Shown piece by piece: positions 27,265-36,687 of a DNA stretch of 64,000 nt. A model generated the notes under the pieces. It ran no database searches, was not told the origin of the DNA, and was given only the letters and a program-made list of their open reading frames with translations. This DNA comes from Leptothrix sp. (in: b-proteobacteria) (lineage in GTDB: Bacteria; Pseudomonadota; Gammaproteobacteria; Burkholderiales; Burkholderiaceae_C). The position numbers and the translations under genes were made by a program. Every line of letters starts with the position of its first letter. Within the stretch, counting starts at the first letter, position 1. The DNA lies in the NCBI GenBank assembly GCA_013822685.1, contig PNKV01000001.1, positions 248,001-312,000 of the forward strand. Direction: 5' to 3'.

Positions 27265-27675
27265 ATGATTGACATGCTGTCCATGGGCCGCCAAGTGCTG
27301 GCCATGCAGGGCTTCAGCCGCTTGCTGGGCACAGAACTGATCAGCTACGGCCCCGAAGGGGTGGAGTTGCGCCTGCCTCTGCGTGATGAACTGAGCCAGC
27401 AAAACGGCTTCGCGCATGGCGGCGTGATCAGTTATCTGGCCGACAACGCGCTGACGTTTGCCGGAGGCTCCAGCCTGGGCCCCGCCGTGCTGACCGCCGA
27501 GTACAAGATCAACTACCTGCGCCCCGGCGTGGGCACCGCCCTGGTGGCGAGGGCCACCGTGGTCTATGCCGGGAAGACTTCGGCCACCTGCCGCTGCGAT
27601 GTATTCAGCGTGCTGGAAGATGGCACCGAGAAGCTGTGCGCCACCGCGCAAGGCACGATCGCCAAGGTGGGCTGA
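27265..27675 (+). CDS. PaaI-family acyl-CoA thioesterase
   Basis: A 136-residue hotdog thioesterase. The PaaI/YdiI-type motif FAHGGVISYLADNAL carries the catalytic region, followed by AEYKINYLRPG and a TSATCRCDVFSV strand, as in phenylacetyl-CoA or medium-chain acyl-CoA thioesterases. Together with the DUF4442 gene it could form a heteromeric pair or act in sequence to release stalled acyl-CoA. Confidence 0.87.
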   Translation: MIDMLSMGRQVLAMQGFSRLLGTELISYGPEGVELRLPLRDELSQQNGFAHGGVISYLADNALTFAGGSSLGPAVLTAEYKINYLRPGVGTALVARATVVYAGKTSATCRCDVFSVLEDGTEKLCATAQGTIAKVG

Positions 27676-27684
27676 ACGCCCTGG

Positions 27685-28680
27685 TCAGCCAATCAGGTTG
27701 GCCAGGGACAGCAACGCCAGCAACAGCATCCACAGCACCACCGAGCGCCAGATCAAGGCCACGACGCTGCGCAAATGGGCCATCTGGGGTGGCACCCCGG
27801 GCGTGCTGCCCGCCGAGGACGTCGCATCAGGGTCATCGCCACTGCTGAGCGTGCGGCTCACATCCAAGGTGGCCGACGCCGCGGGTGGCGCCTTGCCGCC
27901 CAGACGCACGCCGACGGCGCCAGAGGCCGCCGCCAGGATCGTGCCTTCATTGCTGCTGATCCACAACCGCGCATGGCGGCGCCAGGCCTCGACGGCCTCT
28001 TCAAAGTTACCCACCACCGCAAAGCCAAAGGCCGTCAGGCGGGCGGGCACATGGTCCAGCCAGGCAAACAGCTTTTGCGACAGGTTCATCAGGCCATCGT
28101 GCGTGGGCGCGCCGGTGACGTGGCTCTTGTAGGCCCAGTAACGGCTGGTGAACTCGGCCATGCGGTACAGCACGGCCCCCATCGGGCCCAGGCCCAGCGT
28201 GGACAAGGCCACGAACCAGAAGAACACGCCGAACACATGGCGGTGCGCCGCCAGCAGCGAATGCTCGATCACGTGGCGCAGCAACTCGGCGCGGGGCAAC
28301 TCACTGGCGTCCACATGGCGCCACTCGGCCAGCAACTCGCGCGCGCGGTCCTCGCGGCCGTTGTCCAGGGCATCGCGGATGGCCGTGAAATGGTGGCTGA
28401 ACTGGCGAAAACCCAAGGTCGTGTACAGCACGGCCACATCCCACACCAGCGCCAGCACCGTGCTGTAGCGGTTGAGCAGCACATACACCACGCCCAGCGC
28501 CAAGGCTGGGCCCAGCACCGTGATCGCCCAGACCACCTTGGAATGCGAAGGCGCGCCCGCGTCGAAATTGCGCCCAGTCCAGAGCACCCAGCGCGTCAGG
28601 CTGTGGTGAATGGGATTGCGGGTCGACAAGGGCTTGAGCTGCTCGATCAACAAGGCGAACAGCACGGCGAAGAAACTCAT
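27685..28680 (-). CDS. CobD/CbiB-family membrane protein
   Basis: A 331-residue membrane protein with hydrophobic segments near residues 1-12, 48-68, 75-90, 140-175 and 310-330. The segments HHFTAIRDALDNG, LLAEWRHVDAS and HRHVFGVFFWFVAL resemble CbiB/CobD (adenosylcobinamide-phosphate synthase) relatives in betaproteobacteria. No other cobalamin gene is present nearby, and this branch is divergent from true CbiB, so a B12 role is only an inference. It converges with the PaaI gene. Confidence 0.7.
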   Translation of the reverse strand: MSFFAVLFALLIEQLKPLSTRNPIHHSLTRWVLWTGRNFDAGAPSHSKVVWAITVLGPALALGVVYVLLNRYSTVLALVWDVAVLYTTLGFRQFSHHFTAIRDALDNGREDRARELLAEWRHVDASELPRAELLRHVIEHSLLAAHRHVFGVFFWFVALSTLGLGPMGAVLYRMAEFTSRYWAYKSHVTGAPTHDGLMNLSQKLFAWLDHVPARLTAFGFAVVGNFEEAVEAWRRHARLWISSNEGTILAAASGAVGVRLGGKAPPAASATLDVSRTLSSGDDPDATSSAGSTPGVPPQMAHLRSVVALIWRSVVLWMLLLALLSLANLIG

Positions 28681-28734
28681 GCGTCGATCATAGCGGTGCG
28701 CCCGTGCACCAATGTAAAAAAGCCAGGCACGGCG

Positions 28735-29427
28735 TCACGCCGCCAGGAATCGGTACAGATTTCGCAACATCGCGGCGGTGGCGCCCCAGATGAAATACGG
28801 TTCTTCGGCCAGGGTCGAGGACCAGGGCATGGCCAGGAACTCCAGCGGCGCGCCGGCCACGATGAGCATGCGGCGTTGGTGGTGCGCCGGGTTCATCAGG
28901 AACTCCAGTGGCACCTCGAAGATGTCGTCCACCTCGCCGGGCTGGCGCTCGAGCTTGAGCAACTCGTCGTCCAGATCCCAGGGTTGCAGCAGGCCCACCA
29001 CGGGCGTCACCACAAAGCCGGAGTTGGTGGTGTAGGTGGGCAGGCTGCCCAGCACCTCCACCCGCTCGGGGTGCAGGCCGACTTCTTCATGCGCCTCGCG
29101 CAAGGCGGTGTTCACAGGCGTGATGTCGGCGGGCTCATGGCGGCCACCCGGAAAGCTGATCTGCCCGCCATGCGCCTTCAGGTGCATGGACCGCTGGGTC
29201 AGCAACACGGTGGGCTCCGGGCGCATCACCAAAGGGATGAGCACCGCCGCCGGCCTGGGGCTGGCGGCGTTGAACCAACGTTCAATCTCGACATCAGGCG
29301 TCCACTCGGGCGGGTGCTTGAAGCGCTGGCGCAAGGCGTGCGCGGTCAAGCTCGCAGCGCCCACGGCCGGCAGATGCTGGTCGTATCCGAGCACTTCGGT
29401 GGCTTGAGGGTCGAACGGCAGGGCCAT
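28735..29427 (-). CDS. NUDIX CoA pyrophosphatase
   Basis: A 230-residue NUDIX hydrolase of the CoA-diphosphatase group, cleaving CoA to 4'-phosphopantetheine and adenosine 3',5'-bisphosphate. The NuCoA motif LLTQRSMHLKAHGGQISFPG and the NUDIX box with TALREAHEEVGL are adjacent, as the family requires. The start MALPFD at 29427 is preferred over 29448, which lies in the terminator of the rplS operon. It ends 54 bp before the CobD-like gene start. Confidence 0.88.
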   Translation of the reverse strand: MALPFDPQATEVLGYDQHLPAVGAASLTAHALRQRFKHPPEWTPDVEIERWFNAASPRPAAVLIPLVMRPEPTVLLTQRSMHLKAHGGQISFPGGRHEPADITPVNTALREAHEEVGLHPERVEVLGSLPTYTTNSGFVVTPVVGLLQPWDLDDELLKLERQPGEVDDIFEVPLEFLMNPAHHQRRMLIVAGAPLEFLAMPWSSTLAEEPYFIWGATAAMLRNLYRFLAA

Positions 29428-29444
29428 GACAGGTGGGGTCAAAA

Positions 29445-29479
29445 GCAAAAAACCGCCTGGGCGTGAGCAACAGGCGGTT
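29445..29479 (-). terminator. terminator of the rpsP-rimM-trmD-rplS operon
   Basis: AACCGCCTG (29451-29459) and CAGGCGGTT (29471-29479) form a perfect 9-bp stem with an 11-nt loop; on the minus strand it is followed by TTTTTTGCTTTT. It lies just after the rplS stop, at 29496. Confidence 0.9.
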
Positions 29480-29495
29480 GATGGAGTTGCTGCGC

Positions 29496-29849
29496 TTAGG
29501 CGAGCTTCTCTTTGATCCGAGCCGACTTGCCGCTGCGTTGACGCAGGTAGTACAGCTTGGCACGGCGGACATCGCCGCGGCGCTTGACTTCGATCGTGGC
29601 GATCAGGGGGCTGTACAGCTGGAACGTGCGTTCCACGCCTTCGCCACTGGAGATCTTGCGCACGATGAAGCTGCTGTTCAGGCCGCGGTTGCGCTTGGCA
29701 ATCACGACGCCTTCGTAAGCTTGCACGCGCTTGCGGGTGCCTTCAACGACGTTCACGCTCACCACCACGGTGTCGCCAGGGGCGAACACGGGGATGGTCT
29801 TGTTCAGGCGAGCAATTTCTTCTTGCTCAAGCTGCTGAATCAGATTCAT
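29496..29849 (-). CDS. rplS: 50S ribosomal protein L19
   Basis: A 117-residue ribosomal protein at the 30S/50S interface. The family pattern runs through the whole chain: [64 protein letters not shown]. It is the last gene of the conserved rpsP-rimM-trmD-rplS operon, 79 bp after trmD, and is followed by a strong terminator. Confidence 0.98.
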   Translation of the reverse strand: MNLIQQLEQEEIARLNKTIPVFAPGDTVVVSVNVVEGTRKRVQAYEGVVIAKRNRGLNSSFIVRKISSGEGVERTFQLYSPLIATIEVKRRGDVRRAKLYYLRQRSGKSARIKEKLA

Positions 29850-29928
29850 GGATAACTCCTAATTGATCGTGTCTGCGCACAGTCGCCAGCGTGGCGGGCC
29901 AGATAGAGGATCGGGGAAAAGACCGCGA

Positions 29929-30696
29929 TTATAGCAGTAAAGTTTTAAGAAAGCGCTCATCTTCTTTGCTGAGCGCGCCAGACTGGCGGGCAATCTCGAT
30001 CAATTCGGGCCTTCGGCGGGCCGTGATCGCCAATTGTTGCTCACGCCGCCACTTGGCGATGTGGGCATGGTGACCGGACATCAGGGTGGGCGGCACTGGC
30101 ATTTCAACGCCCTCCACGGTCAGCACCTCGGGGCGGCTGTAGTGCGGGCAGTCCAGCAATCCGTCTGAAAAACTGTCTTGCTGGTGCGAAGCGGCGTCGT
30201 TCAGCACACCGGGCTGCAAACGCGCCACGGCGTCGATCAAGGTCAGGGCAGGCAATTCGCCCCCCGACAACACGTAGTCGCCCAGGCTGATTTCTTCGTC
30301 CACATGGGCATCAATGAAGCGCTGGTCGATGCCTTCGTAACGGCCGCACAGCAGCACCGCACCGGGGCTTTGCGCGAGCGACTGCACGCGCGCCTGGGTC
30401 AAGGGCTTGCCGGCTGGACTGAACAAAATCACGGGCAAAGGCACCGAAAGACCTTGCGCGGCCTGGTCTGCCTGGATGGCGCTCAAAGCCTTGGTCAGGG
30501 GCTCGACCAACATGACCATGCCGGGGCCGCCGCCATAGGCGCGGTCATCCACGCGCCGGTAGGTGTCTTCCGCGAAATCGCGCAATGGCCAAAGGCGCAC
30601 TTCGACCGACTTGTTTTCAAACGCGCGGCGCGTCACACCCACCGACTGGAAGGGCGCGAACAACTCGGGGAACAGGGTGATGACGTCAAAGCGCAC
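29929..30696 (-). CDS. trmD: tRNA (guanine37-N1)-methyltransferase
   Basis: A 255-residue SPOUT methyltransferase that prevents +1 frameshifting by making m1G37. It has the trefoil-knot SAM segment ([27 protein letters not shown]) and the C-terminal tRNA-binding domain ([15 protein letters not shown]). The typical family start [11 protein letters not shown] follows a GTG at 30696, which I take as start, with AAGGCGG upstream. A TTG at 30723, overlapping the rimM stop, is an alternative. Confidence 0.95.
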   Translation of the reverse strand: MRFDVITLFPELFAPFQSVGVTRRAFENKSVEVRLWPLRDFAEDTYRRVDDRAYGGGPGMVMLVEPLTKALSAIQADQAAQGLSVPLPVILFSPAGKPLTQARVQSLAQSPGAVLLCGRYEGIDQRFIDAHVDEEISLGDYVLSGGELPALTLIDAVARLQPGVLNDAASHQQDSFSDGLLDCPHYSRPEVLTVEGVEMPVPPTLMSGHHAHIAKWRREQQLAITARRRPELIEIARQSGALSKEDERFLKTLLL

Positions 30697-30712
30697 GAGC
30701 GTGCCGCCTTGT

Positions 30713-31324
30713 TCAGTAGTCAAGGCCCCAATCGGCCACGATGCGCTTGTCAGCCAGGCTGACGCTGTCGATGTAGGCCGACACGAAAGGAATCAGGCGC
30801 TCGGTGTTGGCCTCGTCGACGCAACGCAGCACGCTGTGCGCGCCGGTGTCGATCAGGTCGGCCACGGTGCCCAGGATTTCGTCCTGGCGGTTCACCACGG
30901 TCAAGCCCATGAGGTCGATCCAGTAGAACTCGTCGGAATCCGGCGTGGGAAACGCGGAGCGCGACACAAACACGCGGGCGCCGCGCAAAGCCTCGGCGCC
31001 ATTGCGGTCTGTGATGCCATCGGCGGTGACGACAATGGTGTCGCCTTGCTCGCGGGCATTCTTGATCTTCAGGGTGCGCGGTGCGCTCAGGCGGGCCACC
31101 GGGGGCGCGCCCGGACGCACGGCAGCGCCAGGCTGAACTTCAGCAGGGCGCAAAAACCAGCGTTTGGTGCAGAACAGGGCCTGGGGGTCACCCGAAAAAG
31201 GCTGGACTTTGAATCCGCCCTGGATGCCCCAGGCCTCGCCGATGCGCGCGACTTCCACCGCGTCCTCGGGCCAGGCGATGTCATCGTCCAGCCCCAAGGA
31301 GGGCGCAGCCACGCGATCGTTCAT
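30713..31324 (-). CDS. rimM: 16S rRNA processing/assembly factor RimM
   Basis: A 203-residue 30S maturation factor that binds S19. The N-terminal RimM domain has [18 protein letters not shown]; the C-terminal PRC-barrel has [12 protein letters not shown] and [17 protein letters not shown]. There is an unusual ~25-residue lead-in and an inserted proline/alanine-rich loop near residue 70. The ATG at 31324 is chosen; rpsP ends 11 bp before it. Confidence 0.95.
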   Translation of the reverse strand: MNDRVAAPSLGLDDDIAWPEDAVEVARIGEAWGIQGGFKVQPFSGDPQALFCTKRWFLRPAEVQPGAAVRPGAPPVARLSAPRTLKIKNAREQGDTIVVTADGITDRNGAEALRGARVFVSRSAFPTPDSDEFYWIDLMGLTVVNRQDEILGTVADLIDTGAHSVLRCVDEANTERLIPFVSAYIDSVSLADKRIVADWGLDY

Positions 31325-31335
31325 GCCATCAAGAC

Positions 31336-31596
31336 TCAAGCAGCCGCAACGGCCTTGGTCTTGGCTTCGCGGAACAGGCGTTCCACGGTGGGCGACACTT
31401 GTGCGCCGTGGCTCACCCAGTGTTCCACGCGGTCAAAAGCGACGCGCAGCGATTCGGCTTGACCGGAAGCCACGGGGTTATAGAAACCCACGCGCTCCAG
31501 GAAGCGGCCGTCACGGCGGTTGCGCTTTTCAGCGGCAACGATGTTGAAAAAGGGGCGCTTCTTGGAGCCACCGCGAGCAAGTCGAATCACGACCAT
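31336..31596 (-). CDS. rpsP: 30S ribosomal protein S16
   Basis: An 86-residue protein, first gene of the operon. The N-terminus [20 protein letters not shown] and the [12 protein letters not shown] segment are diagnostic. The operon promoter must lie in the 228-bp gap to the divergent TM2 gene; the TATAGT box at ~31780 reads on the plus strand, and I could not fix a clear box for rpsP. Confidence 0.98.
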   Translation of the reverse strand: MVVIRLARGGSKKRPFFNIVAAEKRNRRDGRFLERVGFYNPVASGQAESLRVAFDRVEHWVSHGAQVSPTVERLFREAKTKAVAAA

Positions 31597-31824
31597 GATG
31601 TGTCCTTCAAATGAATTGGGCGGCAGCCTTTCCCGGGAGACACTCGGGGTCCGGCGACCTGTCGGCCGGCTTGGGGCTTTTTGCCTTGGGCCGACACCTG
31701 ATCGTTCCAGCACATTTAGATACGCGCCCCACCCATCGGCAAACCGCTGGGCAAAACACATGCTGGAAAACCGCGCATTATAGTCCGAGCAATTCGTTTT
31801 GTGCGCATTCAATGGCGCCGCCCC

Positions 31825-32295
31825 ATGAGCAACACCACCGCCAACGCCCAAAATTACAAGTCCAAGACCCTGGCCACCTGGCTCGCGCTGATCGGCGGGC
31901 CGCTGGGATTGCATCGGTTTTACCTCTACGGTTTTGGCGATTTGTGGGGCTGGCTGCACCCGATTCCCACTTTTTTGGGCGTGCTGGGCATGCAGCGCGT
32001 TGAAGAACTGGGGCAAGACGACAAGTTGGCTTGGCTGCTCATCCCCGTGCTGGGCTTCATGGTGGCCTACACCATGCTGCAAGCCATCGCCTACGGCCTG
32101 ATGGCCGATGAGAAATGGCACGCGCGCTTCAACCCGGCCCTGGGCGACGAGGCTCCTGGCAGTGGCTGGATGGCGGTGATCGGCGTGGTGCTGGCGTTGT
32201 TGTTGGGGGCCACCGTGCTGATGGCGACCATCGCTTTTTCAGGCCAGCGTTACTTTGAATACCAGGTGGACGAGGCGCTTAAGATCAGCCAGTGA
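31825..32295 (+). CDS. TM2-domain membrane protein
   Basis: A 156-residue membrane protein. The N-terminal part carries a TM2 motif ([14 protein letters not shown]) with its two helices, followed by two more hydrophobic segments near residues 65-90 and 112-135. The family has no assigned biochemical function in bacteria. It is divergent from the rpsP operon and followed 67 bp later by the PurM-like gene. Confidence 0.75.
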   Translation: MSNTTANAQNYKSKTLATWLALIGGPLGLHRFYLYGFGDLWGWLHPIPTFLGVLGMQRVEELGQDDKLAWLLIPVLGFMVAYTMLQAIAYGLMADEKWHARFNPALGDEAPGSGWMAVIGVVLALLLGATVLMATIAFSGQRYFEYQVDEALKISQ

Positions 32296-32362
32296 GCAAA
32301 GCCACGCCGCAACTGCAGGCAAGTGCCGGATAATCGCGCTTTTGCCTTTGCCCCGCTGCGCC

Positions 32363-33481
32363 ATGACTGCTGAAAACCCGTCCACCCCCCTCACCTACGA
32401 CCAGGCCGGCGTCAACTACGACCTGATTGATCCGCTGAAGGTGGCGGCCCAACGCGCCGCCGCACAGACCGGGGCGCACCTGGCCAGCCATGGTTTCAGC
32501 GAAGTGGGCGCCTCGCGCGGCGAATCGGCCTACGTGGTCGATGTGGGCCCGATGTACCTGGCCAGCATCGTCGAATGCCTGGGCACCAAGACCCTGGTGG
32601 CCGACGACATGGCCAAGCTGACCGGCAAGAGCTACTACGACGGCATCGCGCAGGACACCATCGCCATGGCGGTGAACGACCTGATCACCGTGGGCGCCAC
32701 GCCCTTGGTGGTGCAGGCCTACTGGGCCGCTGGCGGCTCCGACTGGTTTGGCGACAAGGTGCGCGCCAATGCGCTGGTCGCCGGCTGGAAGAAGGCCTGC
32801 GACGTCTGCAACGTGGCGTGGGGCGGTGGCGAAACCCCTGCGCTGGCCGGCATCGTGGCCGATGGCCGGGTCGACCTGGCCGCATCGTGCACCGGCATCA
32901 TCAGCCCCAAGACACGCCTGTCAGTGGGCGACAAGATGGGCCCGGGTGATGCGATCGTGCTGCTGGCCTCCAGCGGCATCCACGCCAACGGCCTGTCGCT
33001 GGCGCGCAAGCTGGCCGAGCGCCTGCCCCAGGGTTACCTGACCGACATCGGCACCGGCGAAAGCTATGGCGAGGCATTGCTGGCCCCCACGGTGCTGTAC
33101 TCACCTGTGACCGAGGCCTTGGCCGCGGCGGGCATCAACCCGCACTATTGCGCCAACGTCACCGGCCATGGCTGGCGCAAGCTGTTGCGCCACCCCAAGC
33201 AGCTGACCTACCGCATCACCCAGGTGCCCACCGTCACACCCGTGCTGGCCTTCATGCAGCGCGAATGCCAACTGGACGATCAAGAGGCTTATGGCACCCT
33301 GAACATGGGCGCGGGCTTTGCGCTGTACGTGGCGGCGGGCGATGCACAACGCGTGGTGGACATCTCGAAAAGCCTGGGCATTGACGCGATCATCGCCGGC
33401 CGGGTCGAAGAGGGTCCCAAGCAAGTGGTGATCGAGCCGTTGAACGTGGTTTACGGGGCAGACGAGCTGCAATTGCGCTGA
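32363..33481 (+). CDS. PurM-like (AIR synthase-related) protein
   Basis: A 372-residue ATP-grasp-independent PurM-fold protein. It shares with aminoimidazole ribonucleotide synthetase the segments GTKTLVADDM, MAVNDLITVGATPL, GGETPALAG, SSGIHANGLSLARKL and LNMGAGFALYV. The usual HITGGG active-site segment reads NVTGHGWRKLLR, and the N-terminus is also divergent. It may be the AIR synthetase of this organism or a paralogue with another amide/acyl-phosphate substrate; whether a canonical purM exists elsewhere cannot be seen here. The 4.5S RNA gene follows after 37 bp. Confidence 0.75.
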   Translation: MTAENPSTPLTYDQAGVNYDLIDPLKVAAQRAAAQTGAHLASHGFSEVGASRGESAYVVDVGPMYLASIVECLGTKTLVADDMAKLTGKSYYDGIAQDTIAMAVNDLITVGATPLVVQAYWAAGGSDWFGDKVRANALVAGWKKACDVCNVAWGGGETPALAGIVADGRVDLAASCTGIISPKTRLSVGDKMGPGDAIVLLASSGIHANGLSLARKLAERLPQGYLTDIGTGESYGEALLAPTVLYSPVTEALAAAGINPHYCANVTGHGWRKLLRHPKQLTYRITQVPTVTPVLAFMQRECQLDDQEAYGTLNMGAGFALYVAAGDAQRVVDISKSLGIDAIIAGRVEEGPKQVVIEPLNVVYGADELQLR

Positions 33482-33507
33482 AAACCACAGGGTTGATCAG
33501 GCTCGAT

Positions 33508-33513
33508 TACAAT
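33508..33513 (+). promoter_or_regulatory. ffs: -10 box of the 4.5S RNA gene
   Basis: TACAAT, six bases before the predicted 5' end of the RNA. No convincing -35 hexamer is present at 16-18 bp, so the promoter is only partly supported. Confidence 0.45.
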
Positions 33514-33518
33514 CACCG

Positions 33519-33617
33519 GTGACGGGCCTCCCCGCATGGGGGCGCGGCCAACCGGGTCAGATTGGGAACGAAGCAGCCCTAACCGTTTGCCTCCAGTGCC
33601 GGGGTAAGGCTCGTCAC
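33519..33617 (+). ncRNA. ffs: signal recognition particle 4.5S RNA
   Basis: A ~99-nt RNA whose ends pair (GTGACG with CGTCAC, then GGCCT with AGGCT). The apical domain has the conserved SRP features: GGGTCAGATTGGGAACGAAG around the tetraloop, AGCAGCC, and on the return strand GTGCCGGGG. The RNA binds Ffh for co-translational targeting of membrane proteins. The exact ends are inferred from pairing. Confidence 0.9.
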
Positions 33618-33719
33618 CTATTCTTTTGATTGATGCCCCCTGCGTCGCGGCCATCACCGCTGGGAACTCCACCCACTCTTGCGCGGGCTTGGGGCCCTTG
33701 TTGGGACCCTCAAGCGCTC

Positions 33720-34826
33720 ATGGCATCGACCTCCTCCAGCTCGCCTTCCACCACCGTCGCCATTGACCTGGGTGACCGCAGCTACGACATCCTGATCGGC
33801 GAAGGCCTGCTCGGCCAGCCCGCCACTTACGCTGGCTTGCCCAAATCGGCCACGGCCCTGATTGTTACCAACACCACCGTGGGGCCGCTGTACACGGCCA
33901 AGCTGACGCAAGCGCTGCAGGCCCACCACAAGCGCGTCCTGTCGGTCGAACTGCCCGATGGCGAAGAGTTCAAGGACTGGCCGTCGCTGAACCAGGTGTT
34001 CACCACGTTGTTGGAATCAGCCTGCGACCGCAAAACGGTGCTTTATGCCCTGGGCGGCGGTGTGGTCGGCGACATGACTGGCTTTGCGGCCGCCTGCTAC
34101 ATGCGCGGCGTGCCCTTCGTGCAGGTGCCCACCACCTTGCTGGCGCAGGTTGACTCCAGCGTGGGGGGCAAAACTGCCATCAACCACCCGGTGGGCAAGA
34201 ACATGATCGGGGCGTTTTACCAGCCCCAGCGCGTGATCTGCGACATCGACACGCTGGACACCCTCGCGCAAAGCGAGCTGCTGGCCGGCCTGGCCGAAGT
34301 CATCAAATACGGCCCCATCGCCGATGCCGAGTTTTTGACCTGGCTGGAAAACAACCTGGACGCCCTGCTGGCCCGTGACCGCGCCGCCCTGCGCCACGCC
34401 ATCCGCCGCTCGTGCGAGATCAAGGCCTGGGTGGTGGGGCAGGACGAAAAAGAAGCCGGCCTGCGGGCCATTCTCAACTTTGGCCACACCTTTGGCCACG
34501 CGATCGAGGCTGGATTAGGCTATGGCGAATGGCTGCACGGCGAAGCCGTGGGTTGTGGCATGGTGATGGCGGCCGATTTGTCGGCGCGCCTGGGCTTGAT
34601 CGACCAGGCCACCTCATTGCGCATCAAAACCCTGATCGAACGCACAGGCCTGCCCGTCGTCGGTCCCGCGCTGGGGGCCGACCGCTACCTGGAGCTGATG
34701 AGTGTGGACAAGAAGGCCGAGGACGGCGAGATCCGTTTCGTGGTGATCGACCAATTGGGCAAGGCCAGCATGCGGCCCGCCCCAGATGCCATCGTGCGCG
34801 AAGTCATCGCCGCGCACACCGCCTGA
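33720..34826 (+). CDS. aroB: 3-dehydroquinate synthase
   Basis: Second step of the shikimate pathway, NAD- and metal-dependent cyclisation of DAHP. The protein is 368 residues. NAD site [13 protein letters not shown], lysine/metal segment [19 protein letters not shown], metal ligands in [11 protein letters not shown] and [10 protein letters not shown] are all present. The ATG at 33720 is taken over a longer frame from 33630. It is usually paired with aroK, which is not seen next to it; dgt follows after 9 bp, a common betaproteobacterial order. Confidence 0.96.
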   Translation: MASTSSSSPSTTVAIDLGDRSYDILIGEGLLGQPATYAGLPKSATALIVTNTTVGPLYTAKLTQALQAHHKRVLSVELPDGEEFKDWPSLNQVFTTLLESACDRKTVLYALGGGVVGDMTGFAAACYMRGVPFVQVPTTLLAQVDSSVGGKTAINHPVGKNMIGAFYQPQRVICDIDTLDTLAQSELLAGLAEVIKYGPIADAEFLTWLENNLDALLARDRAALRHAIRRSCEIKAWVVGQDEKEAGLRAILNFGHTFGHAIEAGLGYGEWLHGEAVGCGMVMAADLSARLGLIDQATSLRIKTLIERTGLPVVGPALGADRYLELMSVDKKAEDGEIRFVVIDQLGKASMRPAPDAIVREVIAAHTA

Positions 34827-34835
34827 CGCTGCGCG

Positions 34836-35963
34836 ATGTGGCTCGCCCATTACGCCAGCGACCCGGCCCACACCAAGGGCCGCCTGCACCTTGAGCCGCC
34901 CGCGCCCACGCGCAATGATTTTCAGCGTGACCGCGACCGCATCGTGCACAGCACGGCGTTCCGGCGCCTGGTCTACAAAACCCAGGTCTTCCTGAACCAC
35001 GAAGGCGACCTGTTCCGCACACGCTTGACGCACTCGCTGGAAGTGGCGCAATTGGGCCGGTCCATCGCGCGGGCCTTGGGCCTGAACGAAGACCTGGTCG
35101 AGGCCATTGCGCTGGCGCATGACTTGGGCCACACGCCCTTTGGCCACGCGGGCCAGGACACGCTCAACGAGTGCATGAGCACTTATGGCGGCTTTGAACA
35201 CAACCTGCAGTCACTGCGCGTGATCGATGAGCTGGAAGAGCGCTACCCCGCTTTCAACGGATTGAACCTGAGCTTTGAGACGCGCGAAGGCGTGCTCAAG
35301 CATTGCTCGCGGCGCAATGCCGAGCTGATGGAAGCGCGCGAGCCTAACGGCGTGGGCCACCGGTTTTTGCAGGGCACGCAGCCCAGCCTGGAAGCCCAGC
35401 TGTGCAATCTCGCCGACGAGATCGCTTACAACGCCCACGACATCGACGATGGCGTGCGCTCCGGCCTGATCACGATGGAGCAGTTGGAAAGCGTGCCCTT
35501 GTTCACGCGCTTTCGCGACGAGACCTTGTCGGAGTTCCCGCTGGTGAGAGGACGGCGATTGTTGTTCGACACCATCCGGCGCATGCTGTCGCAGCAGGTG
35601 TACGACGTGATCGACGCCACGCGCGATGCCATCACCGAGCACGCGCCCAGTTCTGCCGACGCGGCGCGTCTGTGCCCATCACTGGTGCGTTTCAGCCACC
35701 CGATGCGGGAGGCCAGCACGCAGCTCAAGCGCTTCTTGTTCAAGGAGTTGTACCGGCATCCGCAGGTCAACGACACCACGGTGCGCGCCAAGCAGGTGAT
35801 CGCGGAGCTGTTCGCGGCCTATGTCGACAAGCCAGGTGAGATGCCACCAGAGCATGCGCAACGCGAGGACAAGCACCGCGCGGTGGCCGACTACATCGCC
35901 GGCATGACCGACCGCTTCGCCATCCGCGAGCACGAGCGTCTCACGGGGCAGCGGCTGTTCTGA
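34836..35963 (+). CDS. dgt: dGTP triphosphohydrolase-like HD protein
   Basis: Hydrolyses dGTP (and often other dNTPs) to nucleoside and triphosphate. The protein is 375 residues, type-1 length without extra domains. The HD motif appears as RTRLTHSLEVAQ ... ALAHDLGHTPFGHAG, followed by FEHNLQSLRVI and the DEIAYNAHDIDDG segment, as in the family. It sits downstream of aroB as in many Burkholderiales. Confidence 0.93.
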   Translation: MWLAHYASDPAHTKGRLHLEPPAPTRNDFQRDRDRIVHSTAFRRLVYKTQVFLNHEGDLFRTRLTHSLEVAQLGRSIARALGLNEDLVEAIALAHDLGHTPFGHAGQDTLNECMSTYGGFEHNLQSLRVIDELEERYPAFNGLNLSFETREGVLKHCSRRNAELMEAREPNGVGHRFLQGTQPSLEAQLCNLADEIAYNAHDIDDGVRSGLITMEQLESVPLFTRFRDETLSEFPLVRGRRLLFDTIRRMLSQQVYDVIDATRDAITEHAPSSADAARLCPSLVRFSHPMREASTQLKRFLFKELYRHPQVNDTTVRAKQVIAELFAAYVDKPGEMPPEHAQREDKHRAVADYIAGMTDRFAIREHERLTGQRLF

Positions 35964-35974
35964 TCAACAGCGGC

Positions 35975-36661
35975 TCAACCCATCGCCACCTGGCGGTTGA
36001 CGATGGCGTGGATGGCATGCAGACGCTGTTGGTCTTCGGTCGATTCCTTGGGGTTGATGAAGCTGTTCACCCCATGCTCCATCCCGTTGTAGAAATGACC
36101 GTGCGTGTGAACGATGCGCTTGGGGAACTGCGACACAAAGGCCTCGTCCTTGATGAACACACCGACGAAGTCATTCCAGGCATCGACCTCCTGGTAAGAC
36201 ACATAGGACTCCAGCAAGACGGTGTTGTACTCGCACATGCGGGCCCACTTGGCCAACGCAGCGCCGCTGTCGGGATAAAAGCGCCAGCAGTCCACCGGGT
36301 AACGGTGGAATGGCCCGTTCGACGGCACGTTCATGTAGAAAAGGCCATTGGGCTTGAGCACCCGGATGATTTCGATGAACAGCAACCAGAACATTTCAGA
36401 ATGCTCAAACACACTGGAGCTGACGAAACAATCGACCGAATTGTCTTCGAGGGGCAGCTTGTAGGGATTCTTCAACACCAGGTCGACCCCTGGCCCCTCG
36501 ACGAAGTCGATGCCGATGTAGTCGTTGCCGGCTGGTGCCACGGATCGGATAGAACCATTGACGTCCTGCGATCCGATTTCCACAATGACCTTGCCCTGGT
36601 AGTCGGGGCCCATGTAGGTCTTGAAGAACATATCGGCGTTTTTCATCGCGGTGGTGTGCAT
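35975..36661 (-). CDS. SAM-dependent methyltransferase (flagellar modification locus)
   Basis: A 228-residue class I methyltransferase. Motif I is VIVEIGSQDVNG, the acidic loop is IGIDFVEGPGVD, and motif IV-like SVDCFVSSSVFEHSEMFW is followed by RVLKPNGLFYMNVPS. A GAGGAAG sits before the ATG at 36661. It is the third gene of a minus-strand set with a GT-methyltransferase fusion (26 bp upstream) and an OGT-type transferase, divergent from fliC, so it probably methylates a flagellin glycan or the flagellin (inference). Confidence 0.82.
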   Translation of the reverse strand: MHTTAMKNADMFFKTYMGPDYQGKVIVEIGSQDVNGSIRSVAPAGNDYIGIDFVEGPGVDLVLKNPYKLPLEDNSVDCFVSSSVFEHSEMFWLLFIEIIRVLKPNGLFYMNVPSNGPFHRYPVDCWRFYPDSGAALAKWARMCEYNTVLLESYVSYQEVDAWNDFVGVFIKDEAFVSQFPKRIVHTHGHFYNGMEHGVNSFINPKESTEDQQRLHAIHAIVNRQVAMG

Positions 36662-36687
36662 GGGGGCTTCCTCGTTTTTGAATGGGG

